From NCBI RefSeq assembly GCF_019392245.1, contig NZ_JAHXRL010000004.1, positions 124,001 through 188,000 on the forward strand: DNA of 64,000 bases. Reading direction: 5' to 3'. The notes under the pieces are model-generated. The model made no database searches. It saw only the letters and a list, made by a program, of their open reading frames with translations, and was not told where the DNA came from. Within the stretch, counting starts at the first letter, position 1. The number at the start of each line of letters is the position of its first letter. The DNA is from Sulfitobacter sp. CW3 (GTDB lineage: Bacteria > Pseudomonadota > Alphaproteobacteria > Rhodobacterales > Rhodobacteraceae). The position numbers and the translations under genes were made by a program. Shown here piece by piece: positions 54,321-63,555 of the stretch.

Positions 54321-54812
54321 ATGGCTGAAGAAGCAGCACCACAACCAACACAAGCAGCCCAGCCGCAGATGCGCATCATGGGTCAGTTTATTCGCGACAT
54401 GTCGTTCGAGAATATTATGGCCCAAAAAGGCGCACCGACCGATGTGCAGCCAGACGTACAGGTTCAGGTAAATCTGGATGCGAAAAAGCGTTCAGCCGAC
54501 AACCAATATGAATCCGCGATCAAGCTGAAAGTGACATCAAAGGCCAAAGACGGCGACGCGATGCTGTTCTTGCTTGAGATCGATTATGTCGGCATTTTCC
54601 ACATCGAAGGCGTGCCAGAAGACCAGATGCACCCGTTCTTGTTGATCGAATGCCCCCGGATGATTTTCCCGTTCCTGCGCCGCGTTGTCAGCGACATCAC
54701 GCGCGATGGTGGCTTCCCGCCGCTGAACTTGGAAAACATTGATTTTGTTGCACTTTACCGCAACGAAATCGCACGCCGTCAGGCAGAAAACCCACCAAAA
54801 GCAGACGCCTAA
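54321..54812 (+). CDS. secB: Protein-export chaperone SecB
   Basis: A 163-residue tetrameric chaperone that holds preproteins for SecA. After a Gln/Pro-rich N-terminus, QFIRDMSFEN, the beta core EIDYVGIFHIEGVPED, and LLIECPRMIFPFLRRVVSDI are the family hallmarks. Its 3' end overlaps the convergent dnaQ gene by 4 nt. Good ribosome-binding site AAGGAG. Confidence 0.97.
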   Translation: MAEEAAPQPTQAAQPQMRIMGQFIRDMSFENIMAQKGAPTDVQPDVQVQVNLDAKKRSADNQYESAIKLKVTSKAKDGDAMLFLLEIDYVGIFHIEGVPEDQMHPFLLIECPRMIFPFLRRVVSDITRDGGFPPLNLENIDFVALYRNEIARRQAENPPKADA

Positions 54813-55495
54813 AGCGTCTTCCAAAGCGCGCTGTCGCCCAGCTTGCTGACAAACTCAGCATGGGCGGCGGCTTCTTCCTGCGATATCCGCGAGGGCAGGG
54901 GATTGGGCCGCGGCTTTGGCATCCAGTCTTGGGACAAATCACCGGCTTTACGTTCAGGCTTGGTTGACAGGCCAAAGTCCGGTTGGCGCCCGCCGATCAG
55001 CTCCAGATACACTTCGGCCAGAATTTCACTATCCAGCAAAGCGCCGTGAAGCGTCCGCGAGGTGTTGTCGATTCCGAAGCGGCGACACAATGCATCCAGC
55101 GATGCCGGCGATCCGGGGAACCGTTTGCGGGCAATCGCCAGCGTATCCAGCGCCTGTTCCCACGGAATCTGCGGCAGGCCCATCCATCTAAGTTCAGCAT
55201 TCAAAAACTTGATGTCGAATGCCGCGTTATGGATGATCAGCTTCGAATCTCCGATAAAATCAAGGAACTTTTGCCCGATATGCGCAAACTTGGGTTTATC
55301 GCGTAAAAATTCATCACCAAGCCCGTGCACCTGAAACGCTTCGTCCGGCATGCCGCGTTCCGGGTTGATATACTGGTGATAGGTTTCGCCGGTCGCCACG
55401 TGACCCATCAGCTCAACGGCACCGATCTCGACGATGCGGTCGCCGCTTTCGGGATCAAAACCGGTGGTTTCAGTATCAAGAACGATCTCACGCAT
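54809..55495 (-). CDS. dnaQ: DNA polymerase III epsilon subunit
   Basis: A 228-residue DEDDh 3'-5' exonuclease: Exo I LDTETTGFDP (residues 6-15), Exo II IIHNAAFDIKF, Exo III HGALLDSEILAEVY. The C-terminal tail (Pro-rich, about 175-228) would bind the polymerase alpha subunit. It proofreads the replicative polymerase. It overlaps coaE by 8 nt and is last in maf-aroE-coaE-dnaQ. Confidence 0.96.
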   Translation of the reverse strand: MREIVLDTETTGFDPESGDRIVEIGAVELMGHVATGETYHQYINPERGMPDEAFQVHGLGDEFLRDKPKFAHIGQKFLDFIGDSKLIIHNAAFDIKFLNAELRWMGLPQIPWEQALDTLAIARKRFPGSPASLDALCRRFGIDNTSRTLHGALLDSEILAEVYLELIGGRQPDFGLSTKPERKAGDLSQDWMPKPRPNPLPSRISQEEAAAHAEFVSKLGDSALWKTL

Positions 55496-56078
55496 GGGTC
55501 AGTTTTCCTTTGATGTCGTCGATGATGGCCAATACCTGGGCGCGGGCGTGTTCAAGGGTATCTGTCTCGATCACATAATCCGACAGCGCGCATTTTTCAT
55601 CATTTGGCATCTGCTTGGACCGTATATTTTCGAATTGTTCCAGCGTCATCGTGCCCCGTGCCATAACGCGTTCTTGCTGTGTTTCCGCTGAAACAGTCAC
55701 ACATGCAACCGCGTCCATGCGTTTATCACCACCTGTTTCAAAGATCAGCGGAATATCCAGAACGATAATGTCAGCGCTCGCATTCTCCAAAAAGGCGGTC
55801 CGGTCCTTACCAACCAAGGGATGCACAATCCCTTCGATCTTTTTCAACGCATTGGGATCATTAGCAATAATCGTCTTGAGCGCAGGCCGCGAGACAGCGC
55901 CATCAACCACCGCCTCGGGAAAAGCGTCCATAAATGCGGGCACGGCGGCACCGCCCTTGGCATAAAGACGATGCACCGCGGCATCGGCATCCCACACGGC
56001 GCATCCTGCATCGGCGAACATGGTCGCGGTTGTCGATTTTCCCATGCCAATTGACCCTGTTAGTCCCAGCAAAAACAT
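55488..56078 (-). CDS. coaE: Dephospho-CoA kinase
   Basis: A 196-residue P-loop kinase performing the last step of coenzyme A synthesis. Walker A is GLTGSIGMGKSTTATMF, followed by VWDADAAVHRLY, the lid HPLVGKDR, and IVLDIPLIFETG. The start coincides with the last base of the aroE gene. Length is normal. Confidence 0.96.
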   Translation of the reverse strand: MFLLGLTGSIGMGKSTTATMFADAGCAVWDADAAVHRLYAKGGAAVPAFMDAFPEAVVDGAVSRPALKTIIANDPNALKKIEGIVHPLVGKDRTAFLENASADIIVLDIPLIFETGGDKRMDAVACVTVSAETQQERVMARGTMTLEQFENIRSKQMPNDEKCALSDYVIETDTLEHARAQVLAIIDDIKGKLTHA

Positions 56079-56911
56079 CAGCGCAGTGCCGCCGCGCGGG
56101 TCGCATCATCGACCACAGGACGGGTGCCGAACCACCGTTCAAAGCCAGGAACCGCCTGATGCAAAAGCATGCCAAGCCCGTCAACGGTGACACAGCCGAC
56201 ATTTTCGGCAGTTTCCAGTAGATCGGTCTTGAGCGGGTTGTAAACCAGATCGGTCACAACGGTCTGCGGGCGCAAGCCATCCAACGGCACGCGCAAATCA
56301 GCCTTGCCCACCATGCCAAGAGAGGTCGTATTCACCACCAGCGCGGCATGATCCAGCATATTACCCGCATGCGTCCAGTCATACACGGTGACACGGGCAC
56401 CAAACACCGACTGAAGGTTTTCAGCACGCACGCGCGTCCGGTTGGACAGCAAAATTTCCGGCACACCTGCATCCAGCAACGACGAAATAACCGCACGTGC
56501 GGCACCGCCCGCCCCAAAGACCGCCGCCGGGCCGTCGGCAGGATTCCAATTCGGAGCACCGGTTTTCAGGTTCTCTAGAAACCCGTAACCATCTGTATTA
56601 TCGCCAATAATTCTGCCATCGTCGCTAAACACCAGCGTATTCACCGCACCGATCAAGGCAGCGCGATCCGTGACTGTATCGACATAATTCATCACCGCCT
56701 CTTTATGCGGGACGGTGATATTGGCACCCACGAAACCCATTTTAGGCATGGTCCGCAGCACCTGCTCCAGATCCTGTTGCGCAACATCCATCGGGATGTA
56801 GGCCCCTTGCAGGCCCAAAGTCTTTAGCCAGTGGCCGTGAATTTGGGGGGATTTCGATTGCGCAATCGGCGACCCTATCACAGCAGCAAGCGGTATTTTC
56901 GGCAAACTCAT
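56078..56911 (-). CDS. aroE: Shikimate dehydrogenase
   Basis: A 277-residue NADPH-dependent enzyme reducing 3-dehydroshikimate. IGSPIAQSKSPQIHGHWL binds shikimate; catalytic Lys/Asp are in NITVPHKEAVM and GDNTDGYGF; the cofactor motif is VFGAGGAARAVI. It overlaps maf by 4 nt. Middle gene of the leftward operon starting at the putative origin. Confidence 0.96.
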   Translation of the reverse strand: MSLPKIPLAAVIGSPIAQSKSPQIHGHWLKTLGLQGAYIPMDVAQQDLEQVLRTMPKMGFVGANITVPHKEAVMNYVDTVTDRAALIGAVNTLVFSDDGRIIGDNTDGYGFLENLKTGAPNWNPADGPAAVFGAGGAARAVISSLLDAGVPEILLSNRTRVRAENLQSVFGARVTVYDWTHAGNMLDHAALVVNTTSLGMVGKADLRVPLDGLRPQTVVTDLVYNPLKTDLLETAENVGCVTVDGLGMLLHQAVPGFERWFGTRPVVDDATRAAALR

Positions 56912-57507
56912 GCGGGCAGGTCCCCTCGGATCGTTAGGTAATTGATAAGCTCGATCAGGGGTAATCCTAGGACATTAAAGTAATCCCCTTCAATCCCGCT
57001 GAACAGGCGCACACCTTCTTCTTCCAATTTATATGATCCAACGGCGTGCTGGATGCTATCCCAGTTCCGGTCGACGTAATCGGCAATATAGGTGTCAGAA
57101 GCATCACGCATCCGCAAACGGACCTGACCAACATGGCGCCAAATCGGTTTACCATCCTCAACGATGACGGCAGCGGACAACAAACTATGGCGATCGCCGC
57201 GCAAGCTCGTCAGCTGATCGATGGCATCCTGCGGGGTTTTGGGTTTCGACAACAACGCCCCACGGTGATCAAGAACCTGATCACAGCCCAAAACCAAGGC
57301 ACCGGGGATTTTGTCACTGACCCTGCGGGCCTTCATCTCGGCCAGTGTATCAGCGATATCGCGGGGCGGGGCACCATCAGAAAGCAAGGCGGCCTTGATC
57401 ATCTGTTCATCTATTCGTGCAACATTGACCTGATATGGAATATTTGCCTGCGTCAGCAACTGCGCCCGGATCGACGACCCCGAGGCAAGGATGAGGGTTT
57501 GAACCAT
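56908..57507 (-). CDS. maf: Maf-like nucleotide pyrophosphatase
   Basis: A 199-residue Maf/Ham1-fold protein with LASGSSIRAQLL (ASxSxxR, residues 7-18), LGCDQVLDHRG, the KPKTPQDAI region and EGDYFNVLGLPL. Maf proteins hydrolyse noncanonical or canonical NTPs to NMPs. It is the first gene left of the putative oriC, and its ATG (57507) abuts and shares one base with a perfect DnaA box. It leads maf-aroE-coaE-dnaQ. Confidence 0.93.
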   Translation of the reverse strand: MVQTLILASGSSIRAQLLTQANIPYQVNVARIDEQMIKAALLSDGAPPRDIADTLAEMKARRVSDKIPGALVLGCDQVLDHRGALLSKPKTPQDAIDQLTSLRGDRHSLLSAAVIVEDGKPIWRHVGQVRLRMRDASDTYIADYVDRNWDSIQHAVGSYKLEEEGVRLFSGIEGDYFNVLGLPLIELINYLTIRGDLPA

Positions 57508-57909
57508 GTGGATAACCTGTGTGCGATGTTTAGGAGTTTTTAAGGACTTATCCCCGAGAATGCGAGAGACAGTACACCGCCCACGGATATCTTAGATTTC
57601 CAGCCCGACTATTCAATTTTGTACGGGGTGGGATAAGGATAACTTGGAAAGCGGGTGTTTTCCCTTTCCCCTCAAATGATCCACAGTTTTGTACAGGGCA
57701 GATATCAGATATTTGTCAATTAACATACTGATTTTTAAATATTTTTAACATCCAACCGTTTTTGTTAGCCCTAACCCGTTTGTAAAGTTAACAGGTGGAT
57801 AACCATTAGCATATCTCGATAATCCACAGAAATCACGTTCCCTACTTACATCATCATCTTTCTTCTTTTCTTATTTATATTAGAAAGAAGGCAATGAACG
57901 GAGTGTGAT
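57507..57909. other. Putative chromosomal replication origin (oriC)
   Basis: A 402-nt gene-free, AT-rich region between divergent maf and hemJ. A perfect DnaA box TTATCCACA is on the minus strand (57507-57515). One-mismatch boxes are TGATCCACA (57677-57685), TTATCCACC (minus, 57794-57802) and TAATCCACA (57820-57828). TTATCCCC at 57548 is weaker. An AT-rich stretch at 57711-57775 could be the unwinding element. TTTTGTAC is repeated at 57617 and 57687. Nearby rho, mnmE-mnmG-rsmG-parA and parS agree with an origin-proximal location. TTGTCA-N17-TAAATA (57713-57741) might be the hemJ promoter. Confidence 0.8.
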
Positions 57910-58359
57910 ATGTCTGACCTTCTGGCCCTCGCTTACCCATGGACAAAGTCGATCCATATCATGGCGGTGATATCGTGGATGGCCGCGCTGTTCTATCTTC
58001 CGCGCTTGCTTGTTCACCATACCGAACGCGTTGGCCTAACGGGCGAGACGCATGATCTGTTTACGATGATGGAGTTTAAACTGGCCAATGTGATCATGCG
58101 CCCGGCAATGATCGCCACGTGGATTTTTGGCCTATGCTTGGTTTTTACGCCCGGCATCGTTGATTGGTCGATGATATGGCCCTGGACCAAGGCTTGTGCC
58201 GTGATCGCAATGACAGGGTTCCATGAATGGCTGTACGCGCGGGTCAAAGGGTTCGCCGCAGGTCAGAATACCCTAACAGGCAAACAATACCGCATGATGA
58301 ACGAAGTCCCGACTGTTTTAATGATCATCATTGTCCTGTCAGTGGTCGTGAAATTCTAA
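57910..58359 (+). CDS. hemJ: Protoporphyrinogen oxidase HemJ
   Basis: A 149-residue, four-helix membrane protein of the HemJ (UPF0093) family, which oxidises protoporphyrinogen IX in most bacteria lacking HemG/HemY-type enzymes. WTKSIHIMAVISWMAALFYLPRL contains the conserved His and the WMAxLFYLPRL segment (cited in parts). The second conserved His is in TGFHEWLYARVK. It is the first gene right of oriC. The start has GGAGTG upstream. Confidence 0.93.
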   Translation: MSDLLALAYPWTKSIHIMAVISWMAALFYLPRLLVHHTERVGLTGETHDLFTMMEFKLANVIMRPAMIATWIFGLCLVFTPGIVDWSMIWPWTKACAVIAMTGFHEWLYARVKGFAAGQNTLTGKQYRMMNEVPTVLMIIIVLSVVVKF

Positions 58360-58484
58360 CCGGATTGACGAAAGCGCCTTATCTGACTATGTATCGCCTC
58401 GCACCCAGTTCTGGGAATGCATCCGTCTGCCAAATTTAACGATACGACCCGCCTGATTTGATTGGGCCGGTACAGGATATTTCC

Positions 58485-59756
58485 ATGACAACCGAAACGC
58501 TGAACCTCGCTGATCTTAAGGCGCAGACCCCCAAGAACCTCTTGGCGATGGCCGAAGAGCTTGAGATCGAAAACGCGTCGACCATGCGCAAAGGCGAGAT
58601 GATGTTCCAGATTCTGCGTGAACGCGCGGACGAGGGCTGGGAAATCTCGGGCGACGGTGTGTTGGAAGTGCTGCAAGACGGGTTCGGATTTTTGCGGTCC
58701 CCCGAAGCAAACTATTTGCCGGGCCCCGATGATATTTACGTTTCACCTGAAATGATCCGCCAGCATTCGCTGCGCACCGGCGACACCATCGAAGGGTTGA
58801 TTAAGGCACCCGACGATACAGAGCGTTATTTCGCCCTGACCGAGGTCACCAAAATTAACTTTGAAGAGCCTGAAAAGGCTCGTCACAAAGTCGCATTCGA
58901 AAACCTGACGCCTCTGTATCCGGACGAACGTCTGACGATGGAGGTTAACGACCCCACCGTCAAAGACCGGTCCTCCCGGATTATCGATCTGGTTTCCCCG
59001 ATTGGTAAAGGCCAGCGTTGCTTGATCGTTGCGCCGCCGCGGACTGGTAAAACCGTTCTTCTTCAGAACATTGCCAACTCGATCGAACAGAACCACCCGG
59101 AATGTTACCTGATCGTTTTGCTGATTGATGAACGCCCGGAAGAAGTTACCGACATGCAGCGGTCAGTTAAGGGCGAAGTCGTTTCCTCGACCTTCGATGA
59201 ACCCGCCACCCGTCACGTTGCGGTGTCCGAGATGGTTATCGAAAAGGCCAAGCGTCTGGTCGAGCACAAGCGTGATGTTGTCATCCTGCTTGATTCGATC
59301 ACCCGTCTGGGTCGCGCGTTTAACACCGTTGTGCCATCGTCGGGCAAGGTTTTGACCGGTGGTGTTGATGCGAACGCCTTGCAGCGCCCCAAGCGTTTCT
59401 TTGGTGCCGCTCGTAACATCGAAGAGGGCGGATCGCTGACTATCATCGCGACCGCGTTGATCGATACCGGCAGCCGCATGGACGAGGTTATCTTTGAGGA
59501 ATTCAAAGGTACTGGTAACTCTGAAATCGTTCTGGATCGCAAGATTGCGGACAAACGTGTGTTCCCTGCGATTGATATTCTGAAATCAGGTACACGCAAA
59601 GAGGATCTGCTGGTTGATAAAATCGACCTACAGAAAACCTTTGTTCTGCGCCGTATTCTGAACCCGATGGGTACGACCGACGCGATCGAATTCCTGATTG
59701 GAAAGCTGAAGCAAACCAAGACGAATTCGGATTTCTTCGACTCAATGAATACCTAA
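58485..59756 (+). CDS. rho: Transcription termination factor Rho
   Basis: A 423-residue hexameric RNA helicase. The N-terminal [19 protein letters not shown] precedes the cold-shock-like RNA-binding domain with [16 protein letters not shown]. The ATPase has Walker [12 protein letters not shown] and Walker [12 protein letters not shown]; the Q-loop region [19 protein letters not shown] is conserved. The ATG at 58485 has AGGA upstream, and an earlier in-frame TTG has no site. It lies 125 nt after hemJ, with no gene between them. Confidence 0.97.
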   Translation: MTTETLNLADLKAQTPKNLLAMAEELEIENASTMRKGEMMFQILRERADEGWEISGDGVLEVLQDGFGFLRSPEANYLPGPDDIYVSPEMIRQHSLRTGDTIEGLIKAPDDTERYFALTEVTKINFEEPEKARHKVAFENLTPLYPDERLTMEVNDPTVKDRSSRIIDLVSPIGKGQRCLIVAPPRTGKTVLLQNIANSIEQNHPECYLIVLLIDERPEEVTDMQRSVKGEVVSSTFDEPATRHVAVSEMVIEKAKRLVEHKRDVVILLDSITRLGRAFNTVVPSSGKVLTGGVDANALQRPKRFFGAARNIEEGGSLTIIATALIDTGSRMDEVIFEEFKGTGNSEIVLDRKIADKRVFPAIDILKSGTRKEDLLVDKIDLQKTFVLRRILNPMGTTDAIEFLIGKLKQTKTNSDFFDSMNT

Positions 59757-59786
59757 GTTATCAAATTATAACAGTGGGTTAGACAA

Positions 59787-61073
59787 ATGGATACGATTTT
59801 TGCTCAGGCCACAGCGCAAGGGCGTGCTGGGGTTTGCGTTATTCGTATCTCTGGTCCCAATGCTTTTGAAATCGCCGAAAAAATAGCACATCCGCTGCCC
59901 GCAATACGTCAGGCTGCGGTGCGACCGATCGTCGATCTGAATGGTGATACGATCGACAGTGCGTTGGTCTTGGCCTTCAAAGGGCCAAGCAGTTTTACGG
60001 GCGAAGACGTTGTTGAATTGCATCTTCATGGCAGCATCGCCGTCGTAAAAGCGGTTCTTGAACTGCTGTCAACTTTCCCTGATACGCGGCTCGCCGACCC
60101 GGGAGAGTTCACCCGCCGCGCGATGGAAAACGGCAAGCTTGATCTGACCCAAGTCGAGGGGCTGGGTGACTTGATCGAGGCCGAAACAGAAGCACAACGT
60201 AAACAAGCGCTTAGGGTTTTATCTGGCCATTTGGGTCAACGCGTAGACGCGTGGCGGGAAAAGCTGATCCGCGCCGCAGCTCTGTTAGAAGTGACAATCG
60301 ATTTCGCGGACGAAGACGTTCCCGTAGATGTTTCCGCAGAAGTCAGGGAACTGCTGACTTCGGTCAATGACGATCTACTGAACGAGATTAAGGGCACTCA
60401 CACCGCCGAGCGTATCCGGACAGGGTTCGAGGTCGCGATCATTGGTAAGCCAAACGCGGGAAAATCCACGCTTTTGAATGCCTTAGCCGGTCGGGACGCT
60501 GCAATTACGTCTTCGATTGCAGGCACAACCCGTGACGTTATCGAAGTTCGTATGGATATGGGCGGTCTTCCGGTGACTTTGCTGGATACTGCCGGCCTAA
60601 GAGAAGGCGCTGATGAGGTCGAGGCAATCGGAATCGACCGCGCCATGTCGCGGGCAGAGGCCGCCGATTTGCGGGTTTTTTTGGTGGAGGAGGGGGAGGA
60701 GCTTCCTATCAGGGCGAAACCGGATGATATTCGCCTTTTGCCCAAGGCGGACTTGCGAGATGATACCTCGGGTTCTATCTCTGGTATAACTGGGCAGGGC
60801 GTATCGGACCTGATCACACGGGTTCAGTCTGTTTTAAAGACCCGGAGCTTGACCGCAGGGCTTGCGACGCATGAACGTCACCGGGTGGCCTTGCAGAAAG
60901 CCGCTGATGGGTTAGCATTTGCTATGTCAGTTCTGGATCACGGGCCGGATCAATATGATATAGCTGCAGAAGAACTACGGCATTCGATTCGTGCACTAGA
61001 AGCATTGGTCGGTCGTATCGACGTCGAAAACTTGCTGGATATAATATTTTCCAGCTTTTGCTTGGGTAAATAG
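59787..61073 (+). CDS. mnmE: tRNA modification GTPase MnmE
   Basis: A 428-residue GTPase acting with MnmG to form cmnm5U34 in tRNA. The N-terminal folate-binding domain starts with [20 protein letters not shown]. The embedded G domain has G1 [15 protein letters not shown]2 TTRDV and G3 DTAGLR. The G4 NKxD-like element is replaced by LPKADL (PKAD), so the usual Asn is absent. The C-terminus FCLGK keeps the catalytic Cys. Its TAG stop is 14 nt upstream of the chosen mnmG start. Confidence 0.94.
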   Translation: MDTIFAQATAQGRAGVCVIRISGPNAFEIAEKIAHPLPAIRQAAVRPIVDLNGDTIDSALVLAFKGPSSFTGEDVVELHLHGSIAVVKAVLELLSTFPDTRLADPGEFTRRAMENGKLDLTQVEGLGDLIEAETEAQRKQALRVLSGHLGQRVDAWREKLIRAAALLEVTIDFADEDVPVDVSAEVRELLTSVNDDLLNEIKGTHTAERIRTGFEVAIIGKPNAGKSTLLNALAGRDAAITSSIAGTTRDVIEVRMDMGGLPVTLLDTAGLREGADEVEAIGIDRAMSRAEAADLRVFLVEEGEELPIRAKPDDIRLLPKADLRDDTSGSISGITGQGVSDLITRVQSVLKTRSLTAGLATHERHRVALQKAADGLAFAMSVLDHGPDQYDIAAEELRHSIRALEALVGRIDVENLLDIIFSSFCLGK

Positions 61074-61079
61074 ATGGAG

Positions 61080-61095
61080 TGTTTCACGTGAAACA
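61080..61095. other. parS centromere site 1
   Basis: TGTTTCACGTGAAACA, a perfect 16-bp palindrome identical to the ParB-binding parS consensus. It overlaps the mnmE-mnmG junction and provides the mnmG GTG start. Confidence 0.95.
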
Positions 61096-62950
61096 TTTTG
61101 AAGTCATTGTTATTGGCGGCGGGCACGCTGGCGCGGAGGCAGCACATGCTTCTGCTCGAATGGGTGCGTCGACCGCGCTGATAACGATGTCGCGTGATGG
61201 CATCGGCGTTATGTCGTGTAATCCGGCCATTGGTGGCTTGGGTAAGGGTCACCTCGTTCGCGAGATCGATGCAATGGATGGTGTGATGGGGCGCGTCGCT
61301 GACAAGGCGGGCATCCAATTCCGACTGCTGAATCGGCGTAAAGGGCCAGCGGTTCAAGGCCCACGTGCCCAAGCAGACCGTGGCATCTATAGATCCGAAA
61401 TGCTTGCCGAGACGGAGAAACGCGAAAGCCTCGAGATTGTCGAAGGCGAGGTTGTTGATTTTATTGTTGAAGACAACAGAGTGTGCGGTGCCATTCTTGC
61501 GGATGGTACGTCGATCCGCGCGAAATCGGTCATTCTTACGACGGGGACTTTTCTGCGCGGCGTCATCCACATCGGCGACGTTTCGCGCTCCGGTGGGCGG
61601 ATGGGCGATAAAGCGTCTGTTGATTTGGCGAATCGTATCGATTCCTTCAATCTCCCTTTGGGTCGTTTGAAAACAGGCACGCCCCCACGCTTGGATGGCC
61701 GCACAATTGACTGGACCAACCTTGAAATGCAGCCAGGCGATGATGAGCCTGTTGTTTTTTCCTTTATGTCCCATGGCGTATCGGCCAAGCAGATATCTTG
61801 TGGCATAACGCATACGAACGAGAAAACGCACGAGATCATCAAGCGTAACCTTGAAAGATCGGCGATGTACGGCGGCCACATCGAAGGCGTCGGGCCGCGG
61901 TATTGTCCCTCAATCGAAGATAAGGTTGTACGCTTCGCCGATAAAACGTCGCATCAAGTTTTTCTTGAACCTGAGGGGGCCGACGACCACACGATCTATC
62001 CGAATGGAATATCCACGTCGCTGCCCGAAGATGTGCAGCTTGAATATGTACGTTCGATGGCAGGATTGGAAAACGTCGAAATCCTCCAGCCGGGCTATGC
62101 GATCGAATATGATTATGTTGATCCAAGGGCGCTGGACCTGACACTAAGGGTGCGCAGTGTTCCCGGGCTTTTTCTTGCTGGCCAAATTAACGGCACGACC
62201 GGATACGAGGAAGCGGCCGCGCAGGGCCTTGTCGCTGGTTTGAACGCCGCGCTGGTCGCCCAAGGCAAGGAGCCTGTTATTTTCAGCCGCGCGCAAAGCT
62301 ATATTGGTGTGATGATCGACGATCTGACGACACGCGGCGTAACAGAACCCTATCGGATGTTCACATCTCGGGCAGAATTCCGACTGTCTTTGCGTGCGGA
62401 CAACGCTGACCAACGCTTAACACCAATTGCGATGCAGCTTGGGTGCGTGTCAACGGAGCGCTCGGAGGTGTTTACGGACAAGATGAGCCGGATGGAGAAA
62501 GCCATGCGGGTTCTTTCAAACACGGAATGGTCGCCTAAGGAAATTGCAGAAGCGGGTATTAAGATCAATCAAGACGGCACAAAGCGGACGGGCTTCCAGC
62601 TTTTGGCTTTCCCAGATGTTGTGTTCGAAGATCTCATCACCTTGAATCCGGCGCTCGCTGATGTTGCGAATGATATTCGTCGTCAGGTGGAGCGGGACGC
62701 GCTTTATGCGAACTATATTGCCCGGCAACAGCGGGATATTGACCTACTTCAGAAGGACGAAGCCCATGTTATTCCATCGAATTTTGAGTATGGTATCATT
62801 GATGGCCTTTCGAATGAGCTTACTTCAAAGCTTGAGAAAACTGCACCAACGAACCTTGCTCAGGCAGCGCGGATTGACGGTATGACGCCGGCCGCCTTGA
62901 CGCTTATTCTGTCGCATCTGAAGCGCGGCAGCAGAAAGAAATCGGCGTGA
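61088..62950 (+). CDS. mnmG: tRNA modification enzyme MnmG (GidA)
   Basis: A 620-residue FAD-binding partner of MnmE. The N-terminal FAD motif is [39 protein letters not shown], cited in part, and [19 protein letters not shown] (tRNA-binding) are conserved. I choose GTG 61088 because GGAG ends 8 nt upstream; GTG 61079 (encoding an extra FHV) lies within the ribosome-binding site. The start codon is the GTG of the parS palindrome. Its stop overlaps rsmG as GTGA. Confidence 0.95.
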   Translation: MKHFEVIVIGGGHAGAEAAHASARMGASTALITMSRDGIGVMSCNPAIGGLGKGHLVREIDAMDGVMGRVADKAGIQFRLLNRRKGPAVQGPRAQADRGIYRSEMLAETEKRESLEIVEGEVVDFIVEDNRVCGAILADGTSIRAKSVILTTGTFLRGVIHIGDVSRSGGRMGDKASVDLANRIDSFNLPLGRLKTGTPPRLDGRTIDWTNLEMQPGDDEPVVFSFMSHGVSAKQISCGITHTNEKTHEIIKRNLERSAMYGGHIEGVGPRYCPSIEDKVVRFADKTSHQVFLEPEGADDHTIYPNGISTSLPEDVQLEYVRSMAGLENVEILQPGYAIEYDYVDPRALDLTLRVRSVPGLFLAGQINGTTGYEEAAAQGLVAGLNAALVAQGKEPVIFSRAQSYIGVMIDDLTTRGVTEPYRMFTSRAEFRLSLRADNADQRLTPIAMQLGCVSTERSEVFTDKMSRMEKAMRVLSNTEWSPKEIAEAGIKINQDGTKRTGFQLLAFPDVVFEDLITLNPALADVANDIRRQVERDALYANYIARQQRDIDLLQKDEAHVIPSNFEYGIIDGLSNELTSKLEKTAPTNLAQAARIDGMTPAALTLILSHLKRGSRKKSA

Positions 62951-63555
62951 GTGCTTTTGAGGGGGAAGATGTTTCACGTGAAACATTCGATCAGCTTACT
63001 CAGTTCGCCCAGCTCGTCGAAAGATGGACGGCAAAGATCAATCTGATCTCCAAGCCCAGCGTTCCCCATATTTGGGAGCGTCATATCAACGATTCTGTCC
63101 AGCTTTATCGTCATGCGCCCCAAGTGAATAGCTGGGTTGATCTGGGCAGCGGTGGAGGGTTCCCAGCAATTGTATTGGCGATCTTATCCAAGCAAGACGG
63201 ACGCGATACGAAATTCACTTTGGTGGAAAGCGATCAGCGCAAGTGTGTTTTCCTGCGCACTGCAATTCGCGAACTTGGATTGAACGGCGAGGTGATTAAC
63301 AAGCGGATTGAGGAGATTCCGGGGCTTGAGGCGGATATTTTGTCCGCCCGCGCGCTTTCTGACTTGTCTACGCTGCTTGGATACGCTGATCTGCACCTAA
63401 GAAAAGACGGTATCGCACTGTTCCCGAAGGGCGAAAACTGGAAGACTGAAGACGCTGACGCTAAAGCCCTCTGGCACTATACCTGTGAGCCAATTCCTAG
63501 TTTAACGAACCCTTCGGCGGCTGTACTTAGAATCAAGGATATTTCCCATGTCTGA
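62947..63555 (+). CDS. rsmG: 16S rRNA (guanine527-N7) methyltransferase RsmG (GidB)
   Basis: A 202-residue SAM-dependent methyltransferase; loss in other bacteria gives low-level streptomycin resistance. [16 protein letters not shown] is SAM motif [13 protein letters not shown] and [16 protein letters not shown] are family-typical, and SARAL lies in the catalytic loop. Starts at GTG, overlapping the mnmG stop. Residues DVSRET near the N-terminus are encoded by the second parS site. Its 3' end overlaps parA by 8 nt. Confidence 0.95.
   Translation: MSAFEGEDVSRETFDQLTQFAQLVERWTAKINLISKPSVPHIWERHINDSVQLYRHAPQVNSWVDLGSGGGFPAIVLAILSKQDGRDTKFTLVESDQRKCVFLRTAIRELGLNGEVINKRIEEIPGLEADILSARALSDLSTLLGYADLHLRKDGIALFPKGENWKTEDADAKALWHYTCEPIPSLTNPSAAVLRIKDISHV
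62970..62985. other. parS centromere site 2, inside rsmG
   Basis: A second perfect TGTTTCACGTGAAACA palindrome, 1.9 kb from the first, wholly within the rsmG coding sequence (encodes VSRET). Confidence 0.95.

Noticed and set aside
57735..57748. CtrA box inside oriC
   Set aside because: The spacing is TTAA-N6-TTAA, not N7, in a very AT-rich stretch where TTAA is expected by chance.
60950..61879. 309-codon minus-strand frame across the mnmE-mnmG junction
   Set aside because: It lies antisense to two well-supported genes and through parS, and the product has no recognisable features.
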